Positions 55,174-64,000 of a stretch of 64,000 nucleotides of DNA are shown in pieces. This DNA is from Aliiruegeria sabulilitoris. Lineage in GTDB: Bacteria > Pseudomonadota > Alphaproteobacteria > Rhodobacterales > Rhodobacteraceae. The notes under the pieces are model-generated. The model made no database searches. It worked only from the letters and a program-made list of their open reading frames with translations, and was not told the DNA's origin. The stretch covers positions 248,001 through 312,000 of the forward strand of contig NZ_LOAS01000003.1 of assembly GCF_001558155.1 (NCBI RefSeq), read 5' to 3'. Position numbers and translations under genes: made by a program. The stretch's first letter is position 1, and every line of letters begins with the position of its first letter.

Positions 55174-55443
55174 ATGGCTGGCGGTTGGGCGCGCGATGGC
55201 GCTGTGAGTGAGCAGATCGAGGACTCGATTCAGGACGAACTGTCCCGGATGAAGGCGCGCGCGCATCCCGTGGGAGAAAGTCTGACGCATTGCGCGGAAT
55301 GCGAAGAGCCGATCCCGGAGGCGCGGCGGGTCGCCCTGCCCGGCGTCAAGCTCTGTATCGATTGCCAGCAGGAACGCGACTCGGCCTACAAGCACCGCGG
55401 CGGCATCAATCGCGGCGGCAGCAAGGACAGCCAGTTGAAATAG
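55174..55443 (+). CDS. DksA/TraR-family zinc-finger protein
   Basis: 89 residues. Zinc finger CAECEEPIPEARR...CIDCQ with four cysteines, and a short N-terminal coiled part that is much shorter than in DksA, as in TraR-like proteins. It could bind RNA polymerase's secondary channel. A very good AAGGAGG site fixes the ATG. Upstream is an AT-rich region (54940-54985) that probably holds its promoter. Converges on phoB with 21 bp between. Confidence 0.85.
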   Translation: MAGGWARDGAVSEQIEDSIQDELSRMKARAHPVGESLTHCAECEEPIPEARRVALPGVKLCIDCQQERDSAYKHRGGINRGGSKDSQLK

Positions 55444-55464
55444 CCGCTGGCCTGTCGGCGCTGG

Positions 55465-56157
55465 TCAGCCGAGCGCGTAGCCCGCGCCGCGCACCGTGCG
55501 CACCGGGTCCTCGCCGCCATGCTGGCAGAGGGCCTTGCGCAGCCGCCCGATATGCACGTCGACCGTTCGTGAATCGACATAGATGTCGCGCCCCCAGACC
55601 CGGTCCAGCAACTGCTCGCGGCTCCAGACGCGGCCGGGCTTCTCCATGAAGGTCGTCAGAAGCCGGAACTCGGTCGGGCCGAGCTTGAGCAACTGCTCGT
55701 CGCGAAAGACCTTGTGGGTTTCGGCATCGAGCACGATATCGTCGAAGGTGAGCTTTTCGCCGACGCTTGCGGGCCGTGTCCGACGCAACTGCGCACGAAT
55801 CCGGGCCATCAGTTCGGCCACCGAATAGGGCTTCACGACATAATCGTCAGCCCCGGTTTCAAGCCCCCTCACCCGGTCTACCTCTTCGGAACGCGCGGAA
55901 AGCATGATGATCGGCACGCCACGGGTGTCCGGCTGCATCTTGAGACGACGGCAGATCTCGATGCCCGACACGTTGGGCAGCATCCAGTCCAGAACGATCA
56001 CGTCCGGTGCGTTCTCCTCGACGAGCAGGAGCGCCTCTTCGCCGTTTTCCGCCTTGTCGACGTGGAACCCCTCGGCTTCGAGATTATAGGCGAGCACCTC
56101 CCGCTGCGCGGGTTCGTCCTCGACCACAAGCACCCTGGGTTGTTCCGGCGGAGACAT
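55465..56157 (-). CDS. phoB: Phosphate regulon response regulator PhoB
   Basis: 230 residues: receiver (phosphorylated D57 in VIVLDWMLP) and winged-helix DNA-binding domain with GPTEFRLLTTFMEKPGRVWS and YVDSRTVDVHIGRLRKAL. It activates genes with Pho boxes, such as the pst operon found here. Its ATG shares one base with the phoU stop. Last gene of the phoR-pst-phoU-phoB locus. Confidence 0.95.
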   Translation of the reverse strand: MSPPEQPRVLVVEDEPAQREVLAYNLEAEGFHVDKAENGEEALLLVEENAPDVIVLDWMLPNVSGIEICRRLKMQPDTRGVPIIMLSARSEEVDRVRGLETGADDYVVKPYSVAELMARIRAQLRRTRPASVGEKLTFDDIVLDAETHKVFRDEQLLKLGPTEFRLLTTFMEKPGRVWSREQLLDRVWGRDIYVDSRTVDVHIGRLRKALCQHGGEDPVRTVRGAGYALG

Positions 56158-56882
56158 TACGCGCCCTCGCTATAATCGATCGATGTCCGGTCGCCCTTGG
56201 GACGCGGATCGTCGGGATATGCGCCGGTGTCGAGATAGATCACCTGTTCGGCAATCGCGGTCACGTGGTCGCCCATCCGCTCGATATTCTTGGCGATGAA
56301 ATGCAGGTGCATGCAGGCCGTGATATTGCGTGGATCTTCCATCATGTAGGTGAGGTAGTTGCGGAACAGCGAGTTATACATCTGGTCCACTTCCAGGTCG
56401 CGCTGGCGGACATCCTCGGCCAGCTCGCCGTCGCGCTGCACGAAGGCGTCCAGCGCATCCTTGAGCATCACCTCGACCATTTTGGCCATGCGGCGCACGG
56501 AAGAGTTGTTCTCCTCCACCGGCTTCATCTGCACCAGAACCCCGGTCCGCTTGGCCATGTTCTTGGCGTAGTCGCCGATCCGTTCAAGGTTGTTGGCGAT
56601 CTTCATCACCGCGAGAATGGTGCGCAGGTCGAAGGCCATCGGCTGGCGCTCGGCGATTGTGAGCGCCGCTTCCTGCTGGATCAGCGCTTCCAGATCGTCG
56701 ATGGCCCGGTCCGAATTGCGGACCTTCTCGGCCAGTTCCTCATCGCGGGTGGCAAGCGCCTGTGCGGCGTCCAGGATTGCGGCCTCGACCAGCCCGCCCA
56801 TCTTCATGATATGCGCCTGAATGGCCTCCAGGTCGCGGTCGTAAGCGCGCGCGATGTGGCGCTCGGATTTATCCATAACCAT
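56157..56882 (-). CDS. phoU: PhoU, negative regulator of the Pho system
   Basis: 241 residues with two three-helix PhoU repeats (metal-binding E/DxxxD-type motifs such as LEAIQAHIMKMGGL and ERIGDYAKNMAKR). It connects PstSCAB transport with PhoR signalling. Start at 56882 has GGGAGAGACC; an in-frame ATG lies two codons later. Confidence 0.95.
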   Translation of the reverse strand: MVMDKSERHIARAYDRDLEAIQAHIMKMGGLVEAAILDAAQALATRDEELAEKVRNSDRAIDDLEALIQQEAALTIAERQPMAFDLRTILAVMKIANNLERIGDYAKNMAKRTGVLVQMKPVEENNSSVRRMAKMVEVMLKDALDAFVQRDGELAEDVRQRDLEVDQMYNSLFRNYLTYMMEDPRNITACMHLHFIAKNIERMGDHVTAIAEQVIYLDTGAYPDDPRPKGDRTSIDYSEGA

Positions 56883-56897
56883 CTGTCGGTCTCTCCC

Positions 56898-57695
56898 TTA
56901 GCCGATCCGGCCGGTAATATAGCTCTCGGTGCGCGGATCCCTCGGATTGGTGAAGATCTGGCCCGTCGCACCGAATTCCACCAGGTTGCCGAGGTGGAAA
57001 AAGGCGGTTTTCTGGCTGACACGCGCGGCCTGTTGCATCGAGTGGGTCACGATGACTACGGAGTAGTTCTCGCGCAGCTCGTCGATCAGCTCCTCCACCT
57101 GCGCGGTGGCGATCGGATCGAGCGCGGAGCAAGGCTCGTCCATCAGCAGCACTTCGGGCTCGGTGGCGATGGCGCGCGCGATGCAAAGGCGCTGCTGCTG
57201 GCCACCCGAAAGGCCCGTGCCCGGTGCGTCCAGACGGTCCTTGACTTCGTCCCAGATCGCGCCTCGGCGAAGGGATTTCTCCACGATTTCATCCAGTTCC
57301 GCCTTGTTCCTGGCAAGGCCATGGATGCGCGGGCCATAAGCGATATTGTCATAGATCGACTTGGGGAAAGGGTTCGGCTTCTGGAACACCATCCCCACCT
57401 TGGCGCGCAGCTGGACCGGGTCCACCCGCTTGTCATAGATGTCCTCGCCATCGAGCAGCAGGCTGCCCGTGACTCGGCAGATGTCGATCGTGTCGTTCAT
57501 CCGGTTCAGGCAGCGCAGGAAGGTGGATTTGCCACAGCCCGACGGGCCGATGAACGCGGTCACCGTCTTGTCTTCCAGCTTGACGCTCACATCCTTGATG
57601 GCGTGGGTTTCGCCATAATAGACCTGCACGTCGCTGCATTCGAACTTCATTTCCTTGGTGTCCACGGAGCGCTCCACTGGTCGCATATCGTTCAT
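56898..57695 (-). CDS. pstB: Phosphate ABC transporter ATP-binding protein PstB
   Basis: 265 residues. Walker [10 protein letters not shown], signature [14 protein letters not shown], Walker [14 protein letters not shown], and the H-loop THSMQQ. Powers phosphate uptake. 15 bp separate it from phoU. Confidence 0.97.
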   Translation of the reverse strand: MNDMRPVERSVDTKEMKFECSDVQVYYGETHAIKDVSVKLEDKTVTAFIGPSGCGKSTFLRCLNRMNDTIDICRVTGSLLLDGEDIYDKRVDPVQLRAKVGMVFQKPNPFPKSIYDNIAYGPRIHGLARNKAELDEIVEKSLRRGAIWDEVKDRLDAPGTGLSGGQQQRLCIARAIATEPEVLLMDEPCSALDPIATAQVEELIDELRENYSVVIVTHSMQQAARVSQKTAFFHLGNLVEFGATGQIFTNPRDPRTESYITGRIG

Positions 57696-57713
57696 TTTTG
57701 GGCCCTTCCCGAG

Positions 57714-59081
57714 TTACCAGCGACGCTCGAAGCGGCGGCGGAGGATGATAGCAAGGAAGTTCATGCACAGCAGGAAGATCAGCAGCACGATGATCGCTCC
57801 CGATGCACGTTCCACGAAAGCCGGATCTGCCCGGGTTGTCCAGTTATAGACTTGCACCGGCAGGGCCGAAGCGGGGTCGAAAAAGCCCTCCGGCGGTGCC
57901 GAGGGGAATTCGCGGACGAAAGCCACCATTCCGATCAGCATCAGCGGTGCGGTCTCTCCGAGCGCCTGCGCCAGGCCGATGATGGTGCCGGTGAGGATGC
58001 CGGGTGCTGCCAGTGGCAACACGTGGTGGAACACGGACTGCATCTTGGAGGCCCCAACGCCCAGTGCCGCGTCGCGGATGCTCGGCGGCACCGATTTCAG
58101 CGAGGCGCGGGTCGAGATGATGATCGTCGGTAGCGTCATCAGCGTCAGCACGAGACCGCCTACGATGGGCGCCGATTGCGGCAGGCCGGCATAGTTGATG
58201 AAGATGGCAAGCCCGAGGATACCGAAGACGATGGAGGGCACCGCGGCGAGATTGGAGATATTCACCTCGATCAGGTCGGTGATCCAATTCTTCGGCGCGA
58301 ACTCCTCGAGGTAGATCGAGGCCGCCACGCCGATGGGCAGCGCGAGGCAGAGCACGATGATCATCATGTAGAGTGAGCCGAGCATCGCCACGCCGATACC
58401 GGCGGCTTCGGGGCGGTTCTCGGAAGCGTCCGCCATGGTGATGAAGCCCCAGTTGAAATGGGTGGAAAGCGCCCCACCCTCTTTCAGCGCATCGGCCAAC
58501 CGTAGCTGGCCAGGCGTGACATTGCTGTCTTTCTCGGCACTCTCCATGCTGACGCGGCCCTTGTAGTAGCCGTCGATCCGACCGGAGGCGAGAAATTCGA
58601 ACTCCACCGTGTCGCCGATCCGATCGGGATGGGCGATGACGAAGCGACGAAGCTGCGCGGCGGCTTCCTTGGAGATCATCGCGGAGAGTTCCTTGCCGGA
58701 AATACCGAACTCTTCTGCGCTCACACCGAGTGCGTCCATCCTGGACGTCATCGCGTTCTTGATCAGCGGATCGTAGCCGAAGGTCGAGACTTTCTTGATG
58801 GCTTCGATATCTCGGGTGCCGTTCTTGTCGAGCTTGGCCTCGTCCAGATAGACATCCAGCGTGATGAAGGTCTGATTGAAGGCAGGCAGGCCCTGACTCA
58901 GGATGGAGGCCATTAGCATGATCAGCGCGGCCACGCCGATACCGACCGCGGTCAGCCCATAGGCGCGAAAACGGGCCTCGGCGGCATTGCGCTTCCTGGT
59001 GCGCACATCTGCGTCAAAGAGCGAGCCGGCATGTTTGCCTTGCTTCGGAGCGTCGGGCGCGTTTGCGGTTGCGTCGGTCAT
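57714..59081 (-). CDS. pstA: Phosphate ABC transporter permease PstA
   Basis: 455 residues, about 160 longer than E. coli PstA because of an N-terminal DUF3333-type region with its own membrane helix (about 45-70) and a periplasmic domain (about 70-190). The permease core has the EAA loop DAALGVGASKMQSVFHHVLP. The long form is normal in alphaproteobacteria. Overlaps pstC by 4 bp. Confidence 0.94.
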   Translation of the reverse strand: MTDATANAPDAPKQGKHAGSLFDADVRTRKRNAAEARFRAYGLTAVGIGVAALIMLMASILSQGLPAFNQTFITLDVYLDEAKLDKNGTRDIEAIKKVSTFGYDPLIKNAMTSRMDALGVSAEEFGISGKELSAMISKEAAAQLRRFVIAHPDRIGDTVEFEFLASGRIDGYYKGRVSMESAEKDSNVTPGQLRLADALKEGGALSTHFNWGFITMADASENRPEAAGIGVAMLGSLYMMIIVLCLALPIGVAASIYLEEFAPKNWITDLIEVNISNLAAVPSIVFGILGLAIFINYAGLPQSAPIVGGLVLTLMTLPTIIISTRASLKSVPPSIRDAALGVGASKMQSVFHHVLPLAAPGILTGTIIGLAQALGETAPLMLIGMVAFVREFPSAPPEGFFDPASALPVQVYNWTTRADPAFVERASGAIIVLLIFLLCMNFLAIILRRRFERRW

Positions 59082-60559
59082 TCGTACTGTTCCCGGTACT
59101 TGCGCACGATGCAGAGCGCCAGGACGTTCAGCCCCAAGGTGATCACGAAGAGGGTTAGCCCGAGGGCAAAGGCGACGAGCGTTTCGGGGCTGGCGAAGTC
59201 GGTGTCGCCGGTCAATTGCGAGACGATCTTGACCGTTACCGTCGTCATGGCCTCGAAGGGATTGACCACCGCGCCCAGCCCTGCCTGGAACTGCGCGGCG
59301 GCGGCCCCTGCCCCCATGACCACGATCATGGTCTCGCCGATGGCGCGCGACGCGGCCAGCAGCACCGCGCCCACGATGCCCGGCAGCGCGGCCGGCAGGA
59401 CAACCTGCTTGATCGTTTCCGAATGGGTCGCGCCGAGGCCGAAGGAGCCGTCCCGCATCGCCTGCGGCACGGCGTTGATGATGTCATCGCTGAGCGAGGA
59501 GACGAAAGGGATGAGCATGATCCCCATCACGAGGCCCGCGGTCATGACCGAGTTGGTCGAATTGCCCAGGCCCAGCGGCGAGGCGAACCAGTCGCGTACG
59601 ATTGGGCCGACCGTGATCAGCGCGAACAGACCGTAGACGATGGTCGGGATGCCGGCGAGGATCTCGATCATAGGCTTGGCCACCGCGCGCAGCTTGGGTC
59701 CGGCGTATTCCGACAGGTAGATCGCGGCAAAGAGCCCGACCGGCACCGCCACCGCGAGCGCGACGAAGGAGATGTAGAGCGTGCCCCAGAGCAGCGGGAG
59801 CATGCCCAGATCGGAGTTGCCACGGAAATCCGGTGCCCAGCTCGTCCCGAAGAAGAACTTCTGCCAAGGGTACTTCTCGAAGAAATTCCCGGTCTCGAAC
59901 AGCATCGACAGCACGATGCCGACCGTCGTCAGGATGGCGATGGTCGAGGCGAGGATCAGGATGATCTTGATGCCCGATTCCACCGTATTGCGCGCGCGGA
60001 AATCCTTGTCACTGCGCAGGATGGCCACCGCGAAACCGGCCAGTGCCAGAACCAGCACCGCGACGCTCATCCAGAGCGCGGAAATGCCGGAGAAACTGCG
60101 AAATTGTTGCGCGGCCTGCAGCACAGGCTGAGTCACGTCCGAGGTGATGATCGCGCCGGTTTCCTTGAGCTTCCCGGTCAGATCGGACAAGTTGGCGTTG
60201 AGGTCATACGAGGCCGTCTCGTCCATCAGCCCCTGCTCGACGGCCAACTCCAGCGCACCAGCCGTGCGCCGGACCTCGGCCATGACAAGGCTGCGAGAGC
60301 CGGACTCCGCGATGGTCTGTTCGGGAATACTCGCGCCAATGGTGTTTTCGATCCAGTTCGGCGCAACCAGAAGCCAGGCAGCCAGCACGAGCAAGGCCGG
60401 CACAACCGTCAGCATGAAAGCGTGCCAGCCATAGTAATTCGGAAGAGAGTGCAGCTGGCGCGCATCGCCGCCCGCTGAGCCGAGCGCACGCATGCGTCCG
60501 ACGAAATAACCGATCAATCCGAGTCCGAGGACTGCGAGGACGATCCAGAGCACCGGCAT
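59078..60559 (-). CDS. pstC: Phosphate ABC transporter permease PstC
   Basis: 493 residues, again long: N-terminal membrane helices and a ~100-residue soluble insert (about 60-155) precede the permease core with SFGLGATHSETIKQVVLP as the EAA loop. PstC and PstA form the channel. Starts 176 bp after pstS; between them is a possible hairpin that may reduce downstream expression. Confidence 0.94.
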   Translation of the reverse strand: MPVLWIVLAVLGLGLIGYFVGRMRALGSAGGDARQLHSLPNYYGWHAFMLTVVPALLVLAAWLLVAPNWIENTIGASIPEQTIAESGSRSLVMAEVRRTAGALELAVEQGLMDETASYDLNANLSDLTGKLKETGAIITSDVTQPVLQAAQQFRSFSGISALWMSVAVLVLALAGFAVAILRSDKDFRARNTVESGIKIILILASTIAILTTVGIVLSMLFETGNFFEKYPWQKFFFGTSWAPDFRGNSDLGMLPLLWGTLYISFVALAVAVPVGLFAAIYLSEYAGPKLRAVAKPMIEILAGIPTIVYGLFALITVGPIVRDWFASPLGLGNSTNSVMTAGLVMGIMLIPFVSSLSDDIINAVPQAMRDGSFGLGATHSETIKQVVLPAALPGIVGAVLLAASRAIGETMIVVMGAGAAAAQFQAGLGAVVNPFEAMTTVTVKIVSQLTGDTDFASPETLVAFALGLTLFVITLGLNVLALCIVRKYREQYE

Positions 60560-60684
60560 CGGGCTACCTCATCTTTTCTTCGTTTTTCGTCACAGGTGGG
60601 AGCGCACATCCCTGAAATGACGGCGCCCGCTGGCAGCCTTTCGGGCATGTCTGAGCGGGGTTTGGGGAGGAAGTCAGCGGGGTT

Positions 60685-60710
60685 GGAAGGGCAGCGACCT
60701 GCCACCCTCC
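60685..60710 (-). promoter_or_regulatory. Possible attenuating hairpin between pstS and pstC
   Basis: GGAAGGGCAG (60685-60694) pairs imperfectly with CTGCCACCCTCC (60699-60710) around CGAC. Such structures behind pstS usually keep the binding protein more abundant than the membrane parts. Confidence 0.35.
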
Positions 60711-60735
60711 CAAAGGGCATACGTGTGCGAGCGGC

Positions 60736-61773
60736 TTACATGCCGCCCATGACCTCTTCGGCCTCTACAGTGGCCTGGGTGGCGGCAAGTTCCGGATCGG
60801 AAACCAGGCCATAGGAAGCCAGAGGGCCATCCGGGCCGGCGATCTCGTCGGCGACGAAGAACTGGGCGTATTCCTTCAGGCCGGGAATGACGCCGATATG
60901 GGCCTTCTTGATGTAGAAGAACAGCGGGCGCGACACCGGGTACTCGCCGGTCGAGATCGACTCGGTCGAGGGAACGACGCCGGACATGGTGGCGACTTTC
61001 AGCTTGTCGGTGTTGTTCTCGTAGAAGGCCAGACCGAAGATGCCGACCCCGTTCGGGTTGGCGTCGATGCGGGCCAGGGTCTCGGTGTAGTCGCCATCGA
61101 TGTCGACCGACTTGCCGTCGGTGCGCAGCGAGATGCAGGCGCTCTCGGCGTCGTCCTCGGACATGCCGCCCGCGATCATGGCTTCCATGGCGCCGGACTC
61201 TTCACAGCCGACCAGGATGACCTTCTCTTCGAAGACTTCGCGCGTGCCGTGCTTGGTACCCGGAGGGAAGGCGATGATGTCGACATCCGGCAACTCGGCG
61301 TTGAATTCGGACCACTTTGTGTAGGGGTTGTCGATGACCTCGCCATCCTTCAGCACCTTGTCGCTGAGGGCGTTGAAGAGGTCGGCCGGCTCGAGCGCGG
61401 TGAAGGCCGGGCCGTCGGTCTGGGAGGCAAAGACGATCCCGTCATAGCCGATGCGGACTTCGATGATGTCCTTCACGCCGGCTTCTGCGCAGGCCGCGAT
61501 CTCCTTGGCCTTGATCTTGCGCGAAGCGTTCGCGATGTCGATGGTGTTTTCACCCACGCCTTCGCAGAAGCGCTTGAGGCCAGCGGACGAACCGCCGGAT
61601 TCGACAACGGGCGTCGGGAAGTCGAAGTTCTCGCCAAAGGCTTCGGCAACAATCGAAGCGTAGGGCAGAACAGTCGAGGAACCGGCGACTTGAACGTTGT
61701 CACGGGCGGCGGCGGCGGTGGCCGAAACGGCAGCAATCGCCAGAGCAGAGGCGGTCAGCTTCACGAGAGACAT
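60736..61773 (-). CDS. pstS: Phosphate-binding periplasmic protein PstS
   Basis: 345 residues. Signal peptide MSLVKLTASALAIAAVSATA, then VQVAGSSTVLPYASIVAE and ESGGSSAGLKRFCEGVG, the phosphate-binding TGSS/SGGS-type loops. The start at 61773 has GGAG 7 bp upstream; a second ATG 12 bp upstream is less likely. First gene behind the Pho box, so probably the most strongly induced. Confidence 0.95.
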   Translation of the reverse strand: MSLVKLTASALAIAAVSATAAAARDNVQVAGSSTVLPYASIVAEAFGENFDFPTPVVESGGSSAGLKRFCEGVGENTIDIANASRKIKAKEIAACAEAGVKDIIEVRIGYDGIVFASQTDGPAFTALEPADLFNALSDKVLKDGEVIDNPYTKWSEFNAELPDVDIIAFPPGTKHGTREVFEEKVILVGCEESGAMEAMIAGGMSEDDAESACISLRTDGKSVDIDGDYTETLARIDANPNGVGIFGLAFYENNTDKLKVATMSGVVPSTESISTGEYPVSRPLFFYIKKAHIGVIPGLKEYAQFFVADEIAGPDGPLASYGLVSDPELAATQATVEAEEVMGGM

Positions 61774-61857
61774 AGTGTTCTCCAAGGCAGTGGTTTTTCC
61801 GGACCGTCGCTCTCCGACGGCCTCGAGTGGCGTTTAGGCTTCTCTCGTTTGCCTTTT

Positions 61858-61886
61858 GTGACACCAGTGTAACAGATTGATGACAA
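61858..61886 (-). promoter_or_regulatory. Pho box of three direct repeats upstream of pstS
   Basis: On the minus strand TTGTCAT, CTGTTAC and GTGTCAC occur at exact 11-bp intervals (starting at 61886, 61875 and 61864), each resembling CTGTCAT. A TAAACG -10-like element lies 22 bp further toward pstS. This is the PhoB operator for pstSCAB-phoU-phoB, 84 bp before the start codon. Confidence 0.85.
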
Positions 61887-61999
61887 GGTCCGGATTTTCG
61901 GTGGATCGCCTGAAAAGTGACGCTAAGGAACCCAGAGCTGCCCTGACCCGTCGCCGGCATTCGACCCAAATGAAACGTCTGGAACGTGTGAAGGCCGCT

Positions 62000-63049
62000 T
62001 CAGGGAATCGCTGGCAGCAAAACGGTGAAGGTTGCCCCCTTGCCCGGTTCGGTCTCGATCCGGAACCGGCCTCGATGCCGGTTGACGATATGCTTGGCGA
62101 TGGCGAGGCCCAGACCGGTCCCCCCCATCTCGCGCGATCGGTGGTTGTCGACCCGGTAGAACCGTTCCGTCAGGCGTGGAATGTGGATCGGATCGAACCC
62201 GTCGCCGTCATCGACAACATCGATCCGGATGCCCGGTCCGCGAAAGGCCAGCTCGCGGGACGAATAGGACAGCCGGACCTGGACCGACCCTCCGCTTCGT
62301 CCGTATTTGATCGCGTTCTCGATCAGGTTGGTCAGTACCTGCTGCAACTGGTCCCGGTCCCCCCGGACCACGAGATCCTCGTGGCCATCGTCCATCCGTT
62401 GCGTGATCAGGCGGACATTCTCGGAGGATGCTAGGCTCTCCAGGGATACGAGGGTGGACTCCACGAGCGCCTTAATGTCCACGGGATCGGTGGGCTGCTG
62501 GCGTTCCGTCGACTCGACCCGGCTGAGCGAGAGCAGGTCCGAGACGAGGCGATTCATGCGCTGCGCTTCGCGCTCCATGATCAACAGGAAACGTTCCCGC
62601 ACCTCTGGATCGTTGCGCGCGGCGCCACGCAATGTCTCGATGAAGCCCAGAAGCGCGGTCAGCGGAGTCTTCAGCTCGTGACTGACATTGGCGACGAAAT
62701 CCCGCCGCATCTCGCCTGCCTGCTGCAGGTCGGTGATGTCTTCGAAGGAGAGCAGCACGCAGGTTCCGTCCGTATCCTGGACCGGCGCGACACGGACCCT
62801 GTAGGTGGCTTCGCGGGCCAGGTTCTTGTCGACGTAGCGGCCATTGGCGGCCACACCGGAGCGCAGTGTCTGCTCAACCACCTGCAACAGCGATGGCTGG
62901 CGCAGGACGGTCACGATATGCCGCCCCTTGCCGGAGCCGGAAAAGAGCTGCATTGCGCCGGGATTCATCACCCGAATTCGCTCGTCGGCACCGACCAGCA
63001 GCAGCGGCATGGGAACCGCCGCGAGGATGTCTTCGGAAAACGCGTTCAT
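62000..63049 (-). CDS. phoR: Phosphate regulon sensor kinase PhoR, without membrane segments
   Basis: 349 residues: a PAS domain (about 8-108), HisKA with H124 in VSHELKTPLTALLGF, and HATPase with NLIENAIKYGRSG, GDGFDP and GGTGLGLAIAKH. It phosphorylates and dephosphorylates PhoB. No transmembrane helix precedes the PAS domain, unlike E. coli PhoR; I see no in-frame upstream extension. It may be cytosolic or held at the membrane by the PstSCAB-PhoU complex. First gene of the locus, 226 bp before pstS. Confidence 0.9.
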   Translation of the reverse strand: MNAFSEDILAAVPMPLLLVGADERIRVMNPGAMQLFSGSGKGRHIVTVLRQPSLLQVVEQTLRSGVAANGRYVDKNLAREATYRVRVAPVQDTDGTCVLLSFEDITDLQQAGEMRRDFVANVSHELKTPLTALLGFIETLRGAARNDPEVRERFLLIMEREAQRMNRLVSDLLSLSRVESTERQQPTDPVDIKALVESTLVSLESLASSENVRLITQRMDDGHEDLVVRGDRDQLQQVLTNLIENAIKYGRSGGSVQVRLSYSSRELAFRGPGIRIDVVDDGDGFDPIHIPRLTERFYRVDNHRSREMGGTGLGLAIAKHIVNRHRGRFRIETEPGKGATFTVLLPAIP

Positions 63050-63187
63050 GAAACGGATCTCTGCGTGAGATATGTGTCGCCATCATTGCGGTGACCCGGT
63101 GCGGATCAAGGCGGCCCTCTGTCGCTACCGGTTCAGACTGGCCGGGCGTTCCTGTGCTGTTGATGCTGAAGAGCAGGTCGCCCGAAA

Positions 63188-63706
63188 TCAGACCGGCTTC
63201 AGGCCGGCCCGGTAGCGGCGGGCGTTCTGCTGGTAATGCAGAGCCGAGGCCAGCAGCTTCTGCGCGGCCTCTTCGTCCAGTTGCCGCACAACCTTGCCGG
63301 GAGAGCCCATGACCAACGAATTGTCCGGAATCTCCTTGCCCTCGGTAATCAGCGCACAAGCCCCGATCAGGCAGTTCCGGCCGATCTTCGCGCCGTTGAG
63401 GATCGTGGCCCCCATGCCGATCAGGCTCTGCTCGCCGATGGTGCAGCCATGCAGCATTGCCTTGTGCCCGATGGTGCAGTTCGCCCCGATAACCATCGGA
63501 AAGCCCATATCCGTATGCAACACGCAGTTTTCCTGGATGTTTGAGCCCGCGCCGAGCGTGATCCGCTCGTTGTCGCCCCGGATCGTGGTGCCGAACCAGA
63601 CCGAGCTGTCAGCTTCCAGAGTCACCTTGCCAATCAGGTTGGCGTCATCGGCCACCCAGGCGGTTTCGGCGATTTCCGGCGCGATGTCGTCCAGTGCATA
63701 GATCAT
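63188..63706 (-). CDS. Gamma-class carbonic anhydrase-like protein
   Basis: 172 residues, left-handed beta-helix with hexapeptide repeats ([24 protein letters not shown]). Histidines in [14 protein letters not shown] supply the metal site of the gamma carbonic anhydrase/YrdA group. Activity in such proteins is often unproven. The ATG overlaps the gmk stop by 4 bp. Confidence 0.88.
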   Translation of the reverse strand: MIYALDDIAPEIAETAWVADDANLIGKVTLEADSSVWFGTTIRGDNERITLGAGSNIQENCVLHTDMGFPMVIGANCTIGHKAMLHGCTIGEQSLIGMGATILNGAKIGRNCLIGACALITEGKEIPDNSLVMGSPGKVVRQLDEEAAQKLLASALHYQQNARRYRAGLKPV

Positions 63707-64000
63707 TCCAGCCCCTCCTCGAATTCTGCCTGCAACCCGCGAACGAACCCCTGCAGTGTCGGTTGCTGCGCGCGGCGCATCCGCTCGGCGGTCACGATGG
63801 TCTTCAGCTTCTCGAATGTCGCGTCCAGGTCGTCATTGACCAGCACGTAATCGTAGCTGCCCCAGTGGCTGATCTCGTCCCAGCTCTTCTGCATCCGCTT
63901 GCCGATCACATCGGCGCTGTCCTTGCCGCGCGAGATGAGCCGGCGGCGCAACTCGGTGATCGAGGGCGGCAGGATGAAGATCGACAGCGTATGTTTGCCC
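63703..64000 (-). CDS. gmk: Guanylate kinase, 3' part (5' end outside the window)
   Basis: The last ~99 codons: [20 protein letters not shown], with the lid arginines, then [18 protein letters not shown], the guanylate-kinase signature. GMP to GDP phosphorylation. The frame is open to the window edge. Confidence 0.92.
   Translation of the reverse strand, partial: GKHTLSIFILPPSITELRRRLISRGKDSADVIGKRMQKSWDEISHWGSYDYVLVNDDLDATFEKLKTIVTAERMRRAQQPTLQGFVRGLQAEFEEGLE

Noticed and set aside
56007-58133. 708-codon plus-strand frame across phoB, phoU, pstB and pstA
   Set aside because: Spans four genes with complete family signatures on the other strand.

Overview
The window is a gene-dense, high-GC (roughly low-60s % by eye) stretch of an alphaproteobacterial chromosome. 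Protein content points to the Rhodobacterales, probably the marine Roseobacter side. Pointers are the F1-ATPase inhibitor zeta subunit (DUF1476), a methionine synthase split into separate polypeptides, an RNase E with a large acidic insert in its S1 domain, FnrL-type boxes, a CtrA-type box, and a recurrent Rhodobacterales-like intergenic repeat. I see no phage, insertion sequence, CRISPR array or plasmid functions. Almost everything is core or lineage-core chromosome.

Layout. 1-4062: the end of an acyl-CoA synthetase gene, then a fused 2-oxoacid dehydrogenase E1 alpha-beta, an E2 and a dedicated acyl carrier protein, all translationally coupled. 4270-6816: a P2A Ca2+-type ATPase with an FNR box. 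6946-9407: ubiT-ubiU-ubiV for oxygen-independent ubiquinone synthesis behind a second FNR box. 9656-16826: IscU-like scaffold, hisI, an AbrB-family membrane protein, small genes, ileS and a PliG-like secreted protein. 16827-17502 looks non-coding or decayed, followed by a CAU tRNA. 17744-22204: purM-purN, rnd, a lipoprotein, sufE and a GNAT gene. 22206-26129: a cobalamin neighbourhood (DUF1638, small membrane protein, corrinoid protein, homocysteine methyltransferase) with a radical-SAM gene read the other way. 26312-30806: zeta subunit, an unknown protein, and purC-purS-(Zn alcohol dehydrogenase)-purQ. 31038-34804: dctB, a dctD that lacks the GAFTGA loop, and a HAD phosphatase. 35370-39981: rne, rplM-rpsI. 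40216-43378: rhodanese plus kinase-like protein, and an oligopeptide-binding protein. 43492-43567: a candidate small RNA. 43743-48903: bdhA and a patatin, DUF502, psuK-psuG, cupin. 49123-50893: rpsB-tsf. 51108-54886: candidate small RNA with CtrA box, aroQ-luxR solo, a DAO-family oxidase and an RquA-like enzyme. 55174-55443: DksA-like protein. 55465-63049: a complete phosphate locus, phoR-pstS-pstC-pstA-pstB-phoU-phoB, with a three-repeat Pho box. 63188-64000: gamma carbonic anhydrase and the 3' part of gmk.

How it fits together. Three themes recur. The first is low-oxygen physiology: two FNR boxes drive ubiTUV and the Ca2+ pump, and an RquA-like protein suggests rhodoquinone or a relative. 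The second is one-carbon and corrinoid chemistry, in which the corrinoid and homocysteine-methyltransferase parts of methionine synthase are separate genes. The third is nutrient sensing, through PhoBR and DctBD. The most unusual items are the acyl-CoA synthetase/E1/E2/ACP cassette, the RquA-like gene beside a LuxR solo and AroQ, the DctD without a sigma-54 contact loop, and two candidate small RNAs. All functional statements rest on reading motifs by eye; no database search was run.
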